Shown here: positions 1-8,295 of the stretch, one piece after another | Position numbering within the stretch: the stretch's first letter is position 1 | Layout: every line of letters begins with the position of its first letter | Virus record (IMG/VR): IMGVR_UViG_3300035180_001847 | Coordinates: 41,456 to 105,455 of that record | Length of the DNA: 64,000 nucleotides | Strand: one strand, 5' to 3' | From: a virus | Translations under genes and position numbers: made by a program | Notes under the pieces: model-generated | What the model was told of the DNA's origin: nothing | Seen by the model: only the letters and a program-made list of their open reading frames with translations | Database searches by the model: none

Positions 1-268
1 ACGAACGGAAATCGAAGAGTCTTTGAAAATGGCGGGAATTAACGCTGTTTGGGACACTATTGAACCAGATAAAGATAATAAAAATGCGCTTTTGCGAGAC
101 CTTGATCTTTTGGTCAAACGACGAAATCAAATTTCTCATGAAGGAGATAGAGTAACTTCTCGTAGAAGTGGAAAAACATTGCGCCCAATCACTAGACTAG
201 AAGTAGAGAATTGGATAAAGTTTGTTGAATACATCGTTCTTAAAGTTGAAAATGCATTTCCTGGCTAG
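1..268 (+). CDS. HEPN-like domain protein, 5'-truncated
   Basis: The reading frame is open from the window edge and stops at 266-268, so only the C-terminal part is present. The visible protein is helical and carries RRNQISHEGDR, which matches the R-N-x(3)-H core of HEPN domains (all-alpha ribonuclease or nucleotide-binding modules often found in toxin, defence or RNA-cleaving proteins). An internal ATG at 23 is possible but the upstream frame remains open. The composition is slightly richer in G+C than the phage genes that follow. The full architecture lies outside the window, so the activity cannot be assigned. Confidence 0.6.
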   Translation, partial: RTEIEESLKMAGINAVWDTIEPDKDNKNALLRDLDLLVKRRNQISHEGDRVTSRRSGKTLRPITRLEVENWIKFVEYIVLKVENAFPG

Positions 269-297
269 ATTATGAAAAAATCACCCAATAACGTATG

Positions 298-314
298 CTC
301 CCGACTAGCGGGAG
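298..314. other. Short GC-rich hairpin
   Basis: CTCCCG and CGGGAG pair around a 5-nt loop just after the HEPN-like gene. It has no T-tract, so it is not a clear intrinsic terminator. It may be an RNA stabiliser or a protein-binding site. Confidence 0.4.
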
Positions 315-380
315 TCTGGTTGCCATAAATAGGTTTTATCTATTCTTTGAGTTTAATTTCCTTTCGGGCATTTTCTCAGC

Positions 381-423
381 CCCGTTCCACAAGCGGCTGA
401 CGCAAACCGCTAAGTGGCTAGGG
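381..423 (+). promoter_or_regulatory. Structured leader before methyltransferase gene
   Basis: Three nested helices share one axis: CCC 381-383 with GGG 421-423, CCAC 387-390 with GTGG 414-417, and AGCGG 392-396 with CCGCT 407-411. The element ends directly before the ribosome binding site AAAGGAG of the gene at 436. Such a stem could control translation or bind a protein. I recognise no known riboswitch family. Confidence 0.45.
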
Positions 424-435
424 TAAAGGAGTCTA

Positions 436-987
436 ATGGCAAGGAAAGAGTTTGTCGCTGGCAAAGCGGCTGGTAGGCAGGAAGGTTATACTTCAACACA
501 CTTCACGCCCGAAACGGCTGTAATTGATTTACTTCAATTCATCCCGTTTGAAAGTGGAGATATTGCACTTGATCCTTCTGCTGGCGTAAATAAAGTTTGG
601 TTCAATAATTTTCCATGCAATAAAGATTACTGTGAAATTGATGAAGGTTTAGATTTCTTTGAGTATCCAAAACAAGTTGATTGGATCATAGGCAATCCGC
701 CTTTCACTGATTTTATAAAGTTTCTTATGCACAGCCCCAGCATTGCAAGAAAAGGGTTTGCTTATCTTATCGGGCATAGTCGTCTCAATCAGGTTACACC
801 GAAGCGATTGAGTATCTTGGAAGAAAAAGGTTTCTATTTATCAGGCATCCAAATCTGTACATTCAAAGCATGGTTTGGCAGGTATTACTTCCTGATTTTC
901 ACTCGCTCCAAGAATGAAGGTATCGGCTATTCACGAAAGAATTATAGCCATGAAGTCTCTACGCCGCAGAACAATGTGTGCTGTTAA
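436..987 (+). CDS. Adenine-specific DNA methyltransferase-like protein
   Basis: The 183-residue protein carries an SAM-binding motif I variant (ALDPSAG, about residues 47-53) and the catalytic NPPF motif typical of N6-adenine methyltransferases (about residues 92-95). It is much shorter than usual restriction-modification methylases and has no evident target-recognition domain, so it may be a minimal phage orphan methylase. The start ATG at 436 follows AAAGGAG with good spacing and lies right after a structured leader. A second NPPF protein is encoded on the minus strand at 42238-42990. Methylation of phage DNA against restriction is the likely role by family. Confidence 0.7.
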   Translation: MARKEFVAGKAAGRQEGYTSTHFTPETAVIDLLQFIPFESGDIALDPSAGVNKVWFNNFPCNKDYCEIDEGLDFFEYPKQVDWIIGNPPFTDFIKFLMHSPSIARKGFAYLIGHSRLNQVTPKRLSILEEKGFYLSGIQICTFKAWFGRYYFLIFTRSKNEGIGYSRKNYSHEVSTPQNNVCC

Positions 988-1250
988 AATTTGAATAATT
1001 TTACGGTTTTATCTCGTCCCGCTCATATGCAGATAGCGCAAACCGTTGGCCATTTTCTAGCACAATAAGGTAAAAAATTATCTCGCCCGTGATGGGATTC
1101 ACATTGTTTAAAAAATAGAGAATAAAATAACTTATTATAAACTTTCCACCCCTGTATGAAACAATTATGATTGCATTTGATATCAATGATTATATTTAAT
1201 ATCAATGCAGATAAATTTAAAGAGTAAAAAGGATTTTATAAAGTGAGATA
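988..1250. other. Intergenic region with a doubtful minus-strand ORF
   Basis: A 61-codon frame on the minus strand (1001-1186) ends convergently with the methyltransferase gene. Its C-terminal half reads like protein sequence (LENGQRFALSAYERDE), but no ribosome binding site precedes its start. The word ATATCAATG occurs twice near 1180-1207, spaced by 11 nt, and could be an operator. I cannot assign more. Confidence 0.3.
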
Positions 1251-1607
1251 ATGTTGGATTTTTTGAAACAACAAATTGGTTTTTGGCAATGTGTTTTATT
1301 TATAGTTGGAATTATTTGTGTTTATGGCTGGTGGTTGTGGAGAATATATAAACCATATAAATATAAAGAACCAAAACAAAATCAACACTCCAAAGATTTG
1401 GAAAGATTGGGACAGATTAATGATGAAATTTATAATTTAACGTGTGATAGGGATTGGGAAAAAATTCAAGAACTTCGCAGGGAGCGCATAAAAATATTAA
1501 GCAAGCCTGAAAATTATAATCACTATGCCATTCAACGGGATTTGATTTGGCTTAGTATTCAAAAAATTGGTGGTAAATACTTCTATAATTCAGATGCCAA
1601 TTTGTAA
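1251..1607 (+). CDS. Small membrane-anchored protein
   Basis: The 118-residue protein has one hydrophobic segment at about residues 11-30 followed by a basic and then a charged, helical cytoplasmic part (repeated Glu/Lys/Arg, NDEIYNLTCDRDWEKIQELRRERI). This suggests a single-pass membrane protein with its C-terminus in the cytoplasm. I do not recognise the family. The start is the first ATG after GTGAGATA; the ribosome binding site is weak. It stands alone between the methyltransferase gene and the RNA polymerase unit. Confidence 0.5.
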   Translation: MLDFLKQQIGFWQCVLFIVGIICVYGWWLWRIYKPYKYKEPKQNQHSKDLERLGQINDEIYNLTCDRDWEKIQELRRERIKILSKPENYNHYAIQRDLIWLSIQKIGGKYFYNSDANL

Positions 1608-1835
1608 TTTGACGGGTGAGAATTAATGTTTTTGTTAAATTATAAATATGGAATATTTATTAATATGTAATATGTATTAAGAAGAGCAATAGCGGAGATA
1701 AAAGATAAAAAAATTTTTTATTAATGGTGGTTGAAGAAAAAAAGAGAGAGAAAGAAAGAAAAAAATAATCAACTGGAAGTATGAATGAGTTGATATAATT
1801 TATGTAGATAAGGATACTAACAACATAGAAAATAT
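1608..1835. other. AT-rich intergenic region with a purine tract
   Basis: No gene is seen. Positions 1733-1768 on the plus strand are almost entirely A and G. An extended -10 promoter candidate follows at 1791-1799. Confidence 0.4.
1791..1799 (+). promoter_or_regulatory. Extended -10 promoter candidate for the RNA polymerase unit
   Basis: TG at 1791-1792 precedes a consensus TATAAT at 1794-1799, giving an extended -10 element. No TTGACA-like -35 sits at 17 nt. The predicted start near 1806 lies ahead of the small acidic gene and the RNA polymerase gene, so host RNA polymerase could transcribe the phage polymerase from here. Confidence 0.45.
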
Positions 1836-2105
1836 ATGAATATTCGCAATTTTTATTTATTTGTAACAAGTCATAAAAATATTTCTTTGGATTGTGTAAA
1901 CCCAACTAATCAGCCTGATTTAGATATAATGGATTTAGATGATAATTTGAGTTTGGAGGAATTGAATAATATGGATATGGATGATGTTGAAGATGAAGAT
2001 AAATATTTGGATTGGGAAAGTTTTTTTGAAGTAAATAAACACGGCGAGGGGAGATGGTCAGAAATGTCTTATAATAGATATTGTCAAGGAATTTTGGATC
2101 AATAA
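1836..2105 (+). CDS. Small, highly acidic protein upstream of RNA polymerase
   Basis: The frame encodes up to 89 residues, with runs of Asp/Glu (DLDDNLSLEELNNMDMDD). The ATG at 1836 lacks a ribosome binding site. The best one, GGAGGA at 1955-1960, would serve an in-frame ATG at 1971 and give a 44-residue product starting MDMDDVEDED. It is probably co-transcribed with the RNA polymerase gene, which starts 67 nt downstream. The acidity suggests a DNA mimic or a partner of a basic protein, but that is inference. No family is recognised. Confidence 0.45.
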   Translation: MNIRNFYLFVTSHKNISLDCVNPTNQPDLDIMDLDDNLSLEELNNMDMDDVEDEDKYLDWESFFEVNKHGEGRWSEMSYNRYCQGILDQ

Positions 2106-2171
2106 AAAAGGTGTTTATATTGAAAACTTTTTTTAGATAAAATAATTTTTTGTGAAAGGAAATATTGAGCC

Positions 2172-4904
2172 TTGTCCCGAAAAATACAATCCTTTTATGT
2201 ATTAAAATTAGAAAGCGAAAAACTAAAAAAACACGGATATAAAATTAAAATAGATTTGAACGAGGCAAGAAAAAACAATGAAGTGGTATCATTGGCAAAT
2301 AGTCAAATGATACGGACGATACAAGAAGTTATAAAATCAAGTTATTCTCAGAAAAAATTAGATAGATTAGTAAAAAGAAAAAAAGCATTAGGAAATCAAA
2401 AAAATAAATCGATTTATCGAAAAGAATTGAGCGATATTCAAAATGAAATAGATAAGTTATTGTTTATTCCTGAATTGATAGTAATTCATTTTAATCATAC
2501 ATCACATTATAAAACAATTATTAAAAAGGGTCTTTTTATAAATGACAAAGAATATGTTAGATTAATGACGGGAGCGGGTCACGCTCGTCGTAATTCCAGT
2601 ATCTTCATTGAAAAAAATATTTGGATGAATGTCAATGAAATATTTGAAAATGGAAGAAACAAAAACGTTCCTCTAGTGTATAGCAAGTATAATGCCTATT
2701 ATGGACTTTATGCTTCGGCAACTCAACCCGTCTCATTTCCTCGTATAGCAGTTGTGCCAGACCTTGAATTGGAATTTATAAGAACATTTGATTTTGTTGA
2801 AGAAGTCGAACAGGAAGATGATTTGGTTTATGAAAAAATAATGCCCGTCAAGCAAAATATTTTTGATGGTATGGGATTGATAAGCATTGAATTTGCGAAA
2901 CAATGGCAGTCAGACCTTGAACTTGATTATCTTCCATCTGGATTTATATTTAGAGGGGGATTTTTCAAAGGAATGCTTGCAACATTTGATATAAAAATGT
3001 TTGCCAAAGAAAATAATTCTTTTGAAATAAAAGATGTTTGGGGAAATATTCATAATGTAAAAGATATTGATATTATTGCAACCCAATCACAATTCAAATT
3101 ATGGATGTGCTATAATTCAATTGATGACTACCGTGAAAACTGTGTAAAAAACAATATTGGATTTGGGGTAAGCAGAGTTTCTCCAAAAAAACAAAAAGAT
3201 TTTTTTTATTCATCATATCAATATTTACAGGTATTGAATGAAGATAAAGTCAATATTGAAAAATTATGTGAACCAACCTTAAATTATTTCAAAGATGTTT
3301 CTTCTGATGATGCTAATAAGGCAATTTTATATTTATTGGGCGATAAGGATTATCAAGATTTAGAAAAATTATTCGAGCAAATTGATAATAACGTGTTGAA
3401 AGCGCTCATGATAAATAAAAATGTCATAAAAGATAATCATATAAAAAACCATATTTTCAAGACTATTAATAAAAAGATACGAAATTCCTTCATGGGGAAT
3501 CTTATTCTTGATGGATGTTATCAAATGAATATTGCTGATCCTGTGGCTTTCATGCAACACGCTCTGGGTCTTTTGGTAACGGGATTGCTAAAAGATAAAG
3601 AATATTATTCTAAATACTGGTCATCAAGAAAAATAAATAAAATCGCAACGGGTAGAAGTCCTTTAACTTGGAGAAGTGAATTAAATGTCTTAAATCTTAT
3701 TGACAATAATGATACTGAGAAATGGTACAAATATTTGAGTGACGGGATTATAACCAATATTTATGGTGATGACAACTATCGTTGGGCGGATTCCGATATG
3801 GATGGTGATTTGATTTTTTCTACATCTAATGAATACTTGATAAATGGGGCATTTGGCGGAAATCCAATCACATATAATCGTGACTCTGGAAATAAGGATA
3901 TTATAAATACCGATGAATTATATAAAAGCGATATTGATAGTTATGGTTCGCGCATTGGTGTTTTAACCAATTATTCAACAACATCGTATTCAATGCTTTC
4001 CATGTTTGGTAACAAGGACAGTGAAGAATATAAAACCATTATAAATAGATTGAAAATAACAAGAAAAAATCAGGGTCAGGAAATTGATAAGGCGAAATTG
4101 GGCGGATTTATAAAACCAATTCCTGAATGGGCTAAGTATAGGCACATAAAAAATTCCATGACCGAAGAAGAAAAAAATAAAATTAGGCTTCACAATAGAC
4201 TTCTTCTTGATCGTCGTCCTTTGTGGATGATTTATCTTTATCCTCACAAAATGAATGAATTTCGTCGTTTCAATAAGATATATGAAAACTATGTTCAAAG
4301 TAAAATGGGATTTTCTCTGGAAACATTGTTGAATAAAAAAGATAGAAACAAGAAGGAAAACGACATTTATAATAGTTATGTAAGATATTCTCCATTTATT
4401 GTTGAAGATAAGTCTATTATGATGAAGATTTATCAATATATGATTCAATCTGTTCGTGAACATAAACTTAAGATGAAAAACGATTCATTGACATTTGATT
4501 ATACCATATATCTAAATAAATCCATCCCTAAAAACTCATATAAACTGCAACAGATGGAAAATTTACTAAAAGAATATAAGTCCGCTAAAAAGAATTTATC
4601 TGTTACCAATAATTTTGAAAACAAAGAACAAGTCTTTTCTATTTTGAGAAATAAGGCTGAATTTAATATAAGTAATAATATATCAGAATTAACAAATTTG
4701 GCTGTTGAGGTTTGTTATGAAAAAGGAACTGTAAATTCAAGGCAATTTGTTTTTGATCTGTTTGGCGATGGTATTATTCAGAATCTCTTGACAAATAATG
4801 GAAATAAGATTATGATACCAGTTCTTACTGAACCATCTGGAGATTTGGAATTTCTTGGAAAACACTATTCATTGAAAGAGGTTAAAATAAATAATGTCGT
4901 ATAA
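2172..4904 (+). CDS. Single-subunit double-psi beta-barrel RNA polymerase (YonO/QDE-1-like)
   Basis: This 910-residue protein carries the signatures of the QDE-1/RDR and YonO class of one-chain RNA polymerases, which are related to the beta and beta-prime subunits of cellular RNA polymerase. Seen in order: GAGHARRNSS (about 135), FDGMGLIS (about 231-238), PSGFIFRGGFFKG (about 255-267; the Lys is the conserved barrel lysine), and DSDMDGD at 540-546, where the three Asp of DxDGD would hold the catalytic magnesium. In SPbeta, YonO is a DNA-dependent RNA polymerase. By analogy this enzyme should transcribe phage late genes. The start is a TTG behind AAAGGAAAT; there is no upstream in-frame ATG. 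RNA-templated activity cannot be excluded. Confidence 0.85.
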   Translation: MSRKIQSFYVLKLESEKLKKHGYKIKIDLNEARKNNEVVSLANSQMIRTIQEVIKSSYSQKKLDRLVKRKKALGNQKNKSIYRKELSDIQNEIDKLLFIPELIVIHFNHTSHYKTIIKKGLFINDKEYVRLMTGAGHARRNSSIFIEKNIWMNVNEIFENGRNKNVPLVYSKYNAYYGLYASATQPVSFPRIAVVPDLELEFIRTFDFVEEVEQEDDLVYEKIMPVKQNIFDGMGLISIEFAKQWQSDLELDYLPSGFIFRGGFFKGMLATFDIKMFAKENNSFEIKDVWGNIHNVKDIDIIATQSQFKLWMCYNSIDDYRENCVKNNIGFGVSRVSPKKQKDFFYSSYQYLQVLNEDKVNIEKLCEPTLNYFKDVSSDDANKAILYLLGDKDYQDLEKLFEQIDNNVLKALMINKNVIKDNHIKNHIFKTINKKIRNSFMGNLILDGCYQMNIADPVAFMQHALGLLVTGLLKDKEYYSKYWSSRKINKIATGRSPLTWRSELNVLNLIDNNDTEKWYKYLSDGIITNIYGDDNYRWADSDMDGDLIFSTSNEYLINGAFGGNPITYNRDSGNKDIINTDELYKSDIDSYGSRIGVLTNYSTTSYSMLSMFGNKDSEEYKTIINRLKITRKNQGQEIDKAKLGGFIKPIPEWAKYRHIKNSMTEEEKNKIRLHNRLLLDRRPLWMIYLYPHKMNEFRRFNKIYENYVQSKMGFSLETLLNKKDRNKKENDIYNSYVRYSPFIVEDKSIMMKIYQYMIQSVREHKLKMKNDSLTFDYTIYLNKSIPKNSYKLQQMENLLKEYKSAKKNLSVTNNFENKEQVFSILRNKAEFNISNNISELTNLAVEVCYEKGTVNSRQFVFDLFGDGIIQNLLTNNGNKIMIPVLTEPSGDLEFLGKHYSLKEVKINNVV

Positions 4905-5169
4905 AATTTTGAATATTGATAATATGCAATATCAGACAGAAGAACAAGCGGATTTAATATTTTGCGATTTTGTGTATGAGGATTTAAATTTTCAATGGGT
5001 GGACAAATATTGGAGATTTTTAAAAGAGGGGGGAGTATGGGGAAGTAGAATGTGCGGGAGGCAATCTTGAATAATGTAAATTATGTTGGAATTGAATATG
5101 ATAAAGAACCGTTTGAATTAGCGCAAAAACGATTAAAAGAAGTTTATGAGAAGAAAAATACTAATTCTT
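4894..5169 (+). pseudogene. Decayed DNA methyltransferase fragment
   Basis: An ATG at 4894 opens a short frame (DLIFCDFVYEDLNF, WRFLKEGG) that resembles the motif IV region of a DNA methyltransferase, with the DPPY catalytic motif changed to DFVY. The frame stops near 5070. Another frame then continues with YVGIEYDKEPFELAQKRL, the usual end of such enzymes. The SAM-binding middle part is missing. I read this as an internally deleted and frameshifted remnant. Its end overlaps the next gene. Confidence 0.6.
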
Positions 5170-5922
5170 AATGAAATTACTCAAGCAGAAAAAATATTGA
5201 AGAATGGTTTCACCAATGGCATAATGTTTGGAGAATTAATGTTGTTGGCAAAATATTTTAAAGCATTGGGACTTAGACCAAAAAAAATTAAGGAAAAAAT
5301 TGTCGAGTTTTGTACAAAAGAAGATAAATTTTTTAATGTTGATGTTTATGATAAAATGATAGCGACAGCTATAAATAAGTCCAAAAATTATAAGATCAAA
5401 TCTGTTGAAGGCATAAATATCCCCATCTTTGAAGAAGAAATAGATGTCATAAAATTTTTACCTCACCGTTTATATAAAATATTGTTTGTAATGCTTGCTC
5501 TTTCCAAGTATCAGAAATTTTTTCATTCCAGGATAAAAAATAAGAAAAGAAAAAGAATGTCTTATTTTTTGAATTTTGTGGATTTTGAAGATATATGTAG
5601 AATGGCTGGATTAGGAAGCAAAAATATAACCAAAAAATTAATTTATAAAATTCGTTATGAATTGGATGGGAAGGGCGGATTTATATCGTCCAGCAAATTC
5701 TCAGAATCCAGTTATCAAATAATGTTTGCTAGGGATGAAGGTAAAATAATTTCTTTGGTGAGGGATTTAGAAAATATAATAGATTTTATTCCTTATTTTT
5801 GCGTGGATTGTAAAAAACAATTTGATAAAAAGGGTAAACGTGATAGATGTGATGACTGCTATTTAGAATATAGAAGGAAAATCAATAGAGAAAATATGAA
5901 ACGTTCCAGAAAAGAAGCATGA
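5146..5922 (+). CDS. Protein with C-terminal zinc ribbon, function unknown
   Basis: The 258-residue protein is basic and mostly helical, and ends in a CVDC...CDDC zinc-binding module followed by a Lys/Arg-rich tail. This arrangement suggests nucleic acid binding. The middle part (DFEDICRMAGLGSKN) looks like a helix-turn-helix. The start overlaps the methyltransferase remnant and has only a weak AAGAAG site, so a later start is possible. I do not recognise the family. Confidence 0.6.
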   Translation: MRRKILILNEITQAEKILKNGFTNGIMFGELMLLAKYFKALGLRPKKIKEKIVEFCTKEDKFFNVDVYDKMIATAINKSKNYKIKSVEGINIPIFEEEIDVIKFLPHRLYKILFVMLALSKYQKFFHSRIKNKKRKRMSYFLNFVDFEDICRMAGLGSKNITKKLIYKIRYELDGKGGFISSSKFSESSYQIMFARDEGKIISLVRDLENIIDFIPYFCVDCKKQFDKKGKRDRCDDCYLEYRRKINRENMKRSRKEA

Positions 5923-5981
5923 AAATTTGTGTACAGATGTAATACTTATCTAATTAATGAAAGAGGATAAAATAAACAAAA

Positions 5982-6398
5982 ATGACCGGAAAACGAAGTA
6001 AACCAAAAAACGAAAATTTTCTTGATACTGACCAATTTGCACGAGAGCTTGCTCAAAGAGCAAAGTTCTCTTTAAGTGATACCAAAATATTCATGAAGGA
6101 ATATCAAGGTATATTCGAGGATTGTATTGAACAAAACATAGATATTGATTTAAGGGGTTTTGTACATTTATATATACAGACAATTCCGGCGCACGAGGGA
6201 AACAATGCAAGAGAATCGAGGCTTAGAGGCGGTGAGCCAGTTAAACAATGGTTTCCCGAATCAAAAAGAATTACAATTAAGGTTGCAAAAAACTTGACGG
6301 ATATTCTTCGGAGTCCTGAAAAGAAAAAAATTCAAAATTCCAAATCTACAAAAGATGCCTTACGTCAAATGACCTTGGATGAAAATATGGGTGGATAA
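5982..6398 (+). CDS. HU/IHF-like DNA-binding protein
   Basis: The 138-residue protein matches the DNABII fold: an N-terminal helical part (FARELAQRAKFSLSDTK), a G-F strand region (DLRGFVHLYI), an Arg-rich arm region (ARESRLRGGEPVKQWF) and a C-terminal segment with KRITIKVAKNLTDIL. It has about 15 extra N-terminal and 25 extra C-terminal residues compared with bacterial HU. Such proteins bend and compact DNA and may assist phage replication or packaging. Its ribosome binding site is AGAGGAT. Confidence 0.65.
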   Translation: MTGKRSKPKNENFLDTDQFARELAQRAKFSLSDTKIFMKEYQGIFEDCIEQNIDIDLRGFVHLYIQTIPAHEGNNARESRLRGGEPVKQWFPESKRITIKVAKNLTDILRSPEKKKIQNSKSTKDALRQMTLDENMGG

Positions 6399-6410
6399 AG
6401 AGGTTGTTTT

Positions 6411-6851
6411 ATGAACTCATTAGCTGTCAAACCCGTTACAAATGAGATCGTTCAGGTGAAAACTCAAATAAGAAGATTTTGTTCTTGTTGCGGTGCATTT
6501 GTCAGAGGTGAAGATTATCATTGTACCATGCGACCTATTGAACTTAGATACATCATTGGCGCATCTATTTATGTGGAATGGCCTTATATTTGGAAAACAA
6601 ATGAATATGGTTCGGGGAATAGGTATAAATATTTTTTAAAGCCAATTAGAGTTATTTTGAAAAATGGTCAATTCTTTAGTTCCAGAGAAATTGTTGGTGA
6701 GAATGGTGGCAGCATATATATTGGAGCATTTCAGACTTTTGATGCCATTGAATTACATGAAAAAAATAAGGAATTATGGCCTACGGTTGAACAAGCCGAA
6801 AGAGCCGTTCATCATCCAGATGAAATTTTATATTCCAATTTTATGGGATGA
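6411..6851 (+). CDS. Zinc-binding protein of unknown function
   Basis: The 146-residue protein has an N-terminal zinc-ribbon-like cluster (FCSCCGAF then DYHC, about residues 24-39) followed by a beta-rich part with several Tyr and Trp. It is 12 nt downstream of the HU-like gene and likely in the same transcript, with AGAGG before the ATG. No family is recognised. Confidence 0.55.
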   Translation: MNSLAVKPVTNEIVQVKTQIRRFCSCCGAFVRGEDYHCTMRPIELRYIIGASIYVEWPYIWKTNEYGSGNRYKYFLKPIRVILKNGQFFSSREIVGENGGSIYIGAFQTFDAIELHEKNKELWPTVEQAERAVHHPDEILYSNFMG

Positions 6852-6964
6852 ATTTTTATAAACAACTAAATAAATAGGCTTTTTTAAGTGCTTGATTATT
6901 TAATTTTTATAAAAATGCTTTTTTGAAGATATATTTTATTTCTACGAGAGAGGAAAAAATAAAG

Positions 6965-7192
6965 ATGAATTTAAATGATAGAACCGTGAAATATTTCAAT
7001 ACGGACAATCGATGGGTCGGTATTGATCCAGAAAACATTAAAGAGGGTATGACTTTTCAAGTTTTTGAATTGAATGGTTCTCCGGTTATTCAAGATCGCG
7101 CGGCAATTTTTACCGCCGCGTCCGATTCCAAAAATATTGGAGGAATCATAACTGTACAAGTTATCATAGACCCCGCATTCCAAGTTTTTTAG
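6965..7192 (+). CDS. Small beta-rich protein, function unknown
   Basis: I chose the ATG at 6965 because GAGAGGA lies about 12 nt upstream; an earlier in-frame ATG at 6923 has no such site. The 75-residue product (MNLNDRTVKYFN...) has an alternating hydrophobic pattern and a Gly-Gly turn, suggesting a small beta domain. No homology is recognised. Confidence 0.5.
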   Translation: MNLNDRTVKYFNTDNRWVGIDPENIKEGMTFQVFELNGSPVIQDRAAIFTAASDSKNIGGIITVQVIIDPAFQVF

Positions 7193-7264
7193 AAATCAAG
7201 ATAGAAAAAAGTGAAATCTTTGAAAAATAAATGTGATAAATAAATTGATAGATGAGAATTTATA

Positions 7265-7456
7265 ATGAAACATTCAGCAAGAAAAATTAGTAAAAAATAT
7301 CTGCCCAAAGGCTTGATTCGTAAATTGGATAAAAGTGATGGAAAGAGAAAATGGTTTTTAGGAAAAGATAAAAAATGGGATACGCTTCATCAAGTTGTGC
7401 TTGATTTAGGATACACGCCGGAAAAGAAATCATTGGATTCCCGCAAAGACATCTAA
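7265..7456 (+). CDS. Small basic protein, function unknown
   Basis: A 63-residue, Lys/Arg-rich product (KKYLPKGLIRKLDKSDGKRK). The basic composition fits nucleic acid binding, but nothing more can be said. The upstream sequence GATGAGAATTTATA gives a weak ribosome binding site. It lies in the run of small plus-strand genes. Confidence 0.45.
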   Translation: MKHSARKISKKYLPKGLIRKLDKSDGKRKWFLGKDKKWDTLHQVVLDLGYTPEKKSLDSRKDI

Positions 7457-7508
7457 CAAGCCATTTAAAGTAATGAAAGAGTAATTTTATGAACGGAGGA
7501 GGCGAAAT

Positions 7509-7901
7509 ATGAGCGATTATGTTTTAACGGGTTTCACCACCAATGTTCTTACAATTCCAAATATAACAACGGCGGATGATTTATTTTTTACGGTAAAAGC
7601 CGATTTATCTCTTGATGATACTCATAGTATTTTAAAAATATCTCAAACAGCAGGATTGTTGATTTTATATGGACAAACTATTCCAATAAACGGAACGAAT
7701 ATTATAACATCCAACGATGGTTCAATTGCCATATCTGGATTGAATCTTATTGTGACATTAAGTGCGTTAGCTTCAAGCGCTCTGCCCAATGCCGTTGGAT
7801 TATTTGGAGATATTCGATCTAAAACAATAATTGGGAATATTATATCTGTTCAAAAAAGTTTTACGTTGGATATAAATTATCCAGTTGGTCATTCGATTTA
7901 A
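7509..7901 (+). CDS. Beta-rich structural-type protein
   Basis: The 130-residue product is rich in Thr, Ser, Ile and Gly with alternating strands and few charges, as is common for virion fibre or decoration domains. A very strong GGAGGAGG site precedes the ATG, so high expression is likely. It directly precedes the holin-like gene. The family is not recognised. Confidence 0.5.
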   Translation: MSDYVLTGFTTNVLTIPNITTADDLFFTVKADLSLDDTHSILKISQTAGLLILYGQTIPINGTNIITSNDGSIAISGLNLIVTLSALASSALPNAVGLFGDIRSKTIIGNIISVQKSFTLDINYPVGHSI

Positions 7902-7935
7902 TTATATGTAGATAAAAAGGAGAAAAAATAAAAAA

Positions 7936-8247
7936 ATGGAAAATACTTTGGCTTCAATTATTTTGGGAATTGCTGGCGTGATTCTTTCTTTGATTTTTAG
8001 TTATTTCCCTGTCGCGCAAAAATGGTACGATGCCCAGTCAAATAAAGGTCTGTTGATGCTTGCTTTCAATGTTATTGTTGCTGGAGCATACTTTGGTTTA
8101 TCTTGCACTCCATTTGCCGCTCAGTTTCATATTTCCGTAAGCTGCGATCAGAATGGGGTATTCAATATGCTTCAAGCATTGTTTGTAATGGCTTCTAGTA
8201 ATCAACTGACTCTTCTGTTTTCCAAATCAGGAACTCCAAAAAATTGA
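7936..8247 (+). CDS. Holin-like membrane protein
   Basis: The 103-residue protein has a hydrophobic segment at about residues 5-24, another at 40-57 and a weaker one near 80-97, with short charged ends. Size and topology resemble phage holins, which form pores in the inner membrane at the end of infection. The ribosome binding site is AAAGGAG. No endolysin gene is seen nearby, so the lysis role is inference; it could be another small membrane protein. Confidence 0.5.
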   Translation: MENTLASIILGIAGVILSLIFSYFPVAQKWYDAQSNKGLLMLAFNVIVAGAYFGLSCTPFAAQFHISVSCDQNGVFNMLQALFVMASSNQLTLLFSKSGTPKN

Positions 8248-8259
8248 ATTTTCCACCCC

Positions 8260-8289
8260 TTGACAAGATAAGGGGTATTGTGCTATAAT
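8260..8289 (+). promoter_or_regulatory. Perfect sigma70-type promoter with extended -10
   Basis: TTGACA at 8260-8265, an 18-nt spacer, and TATAAT at 8284-8289 preceded by TG at 8281-8282. All 12 core positions match consensus. Transcription should start near 8296, just after the holin-like gene, and run through the structured RNA region into tRNA-Gly. Confidence 0.9.
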
Positions 8290-8295
8290 GCTTAG

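Noticed and set aside
3990-4463. Minus-strand ORF of 157 codons inside the RNA polymerase gene
   Set aside because: Antisense of a clearly coding region, no start signals, composition typical of reversed AT-rich coding DNA.
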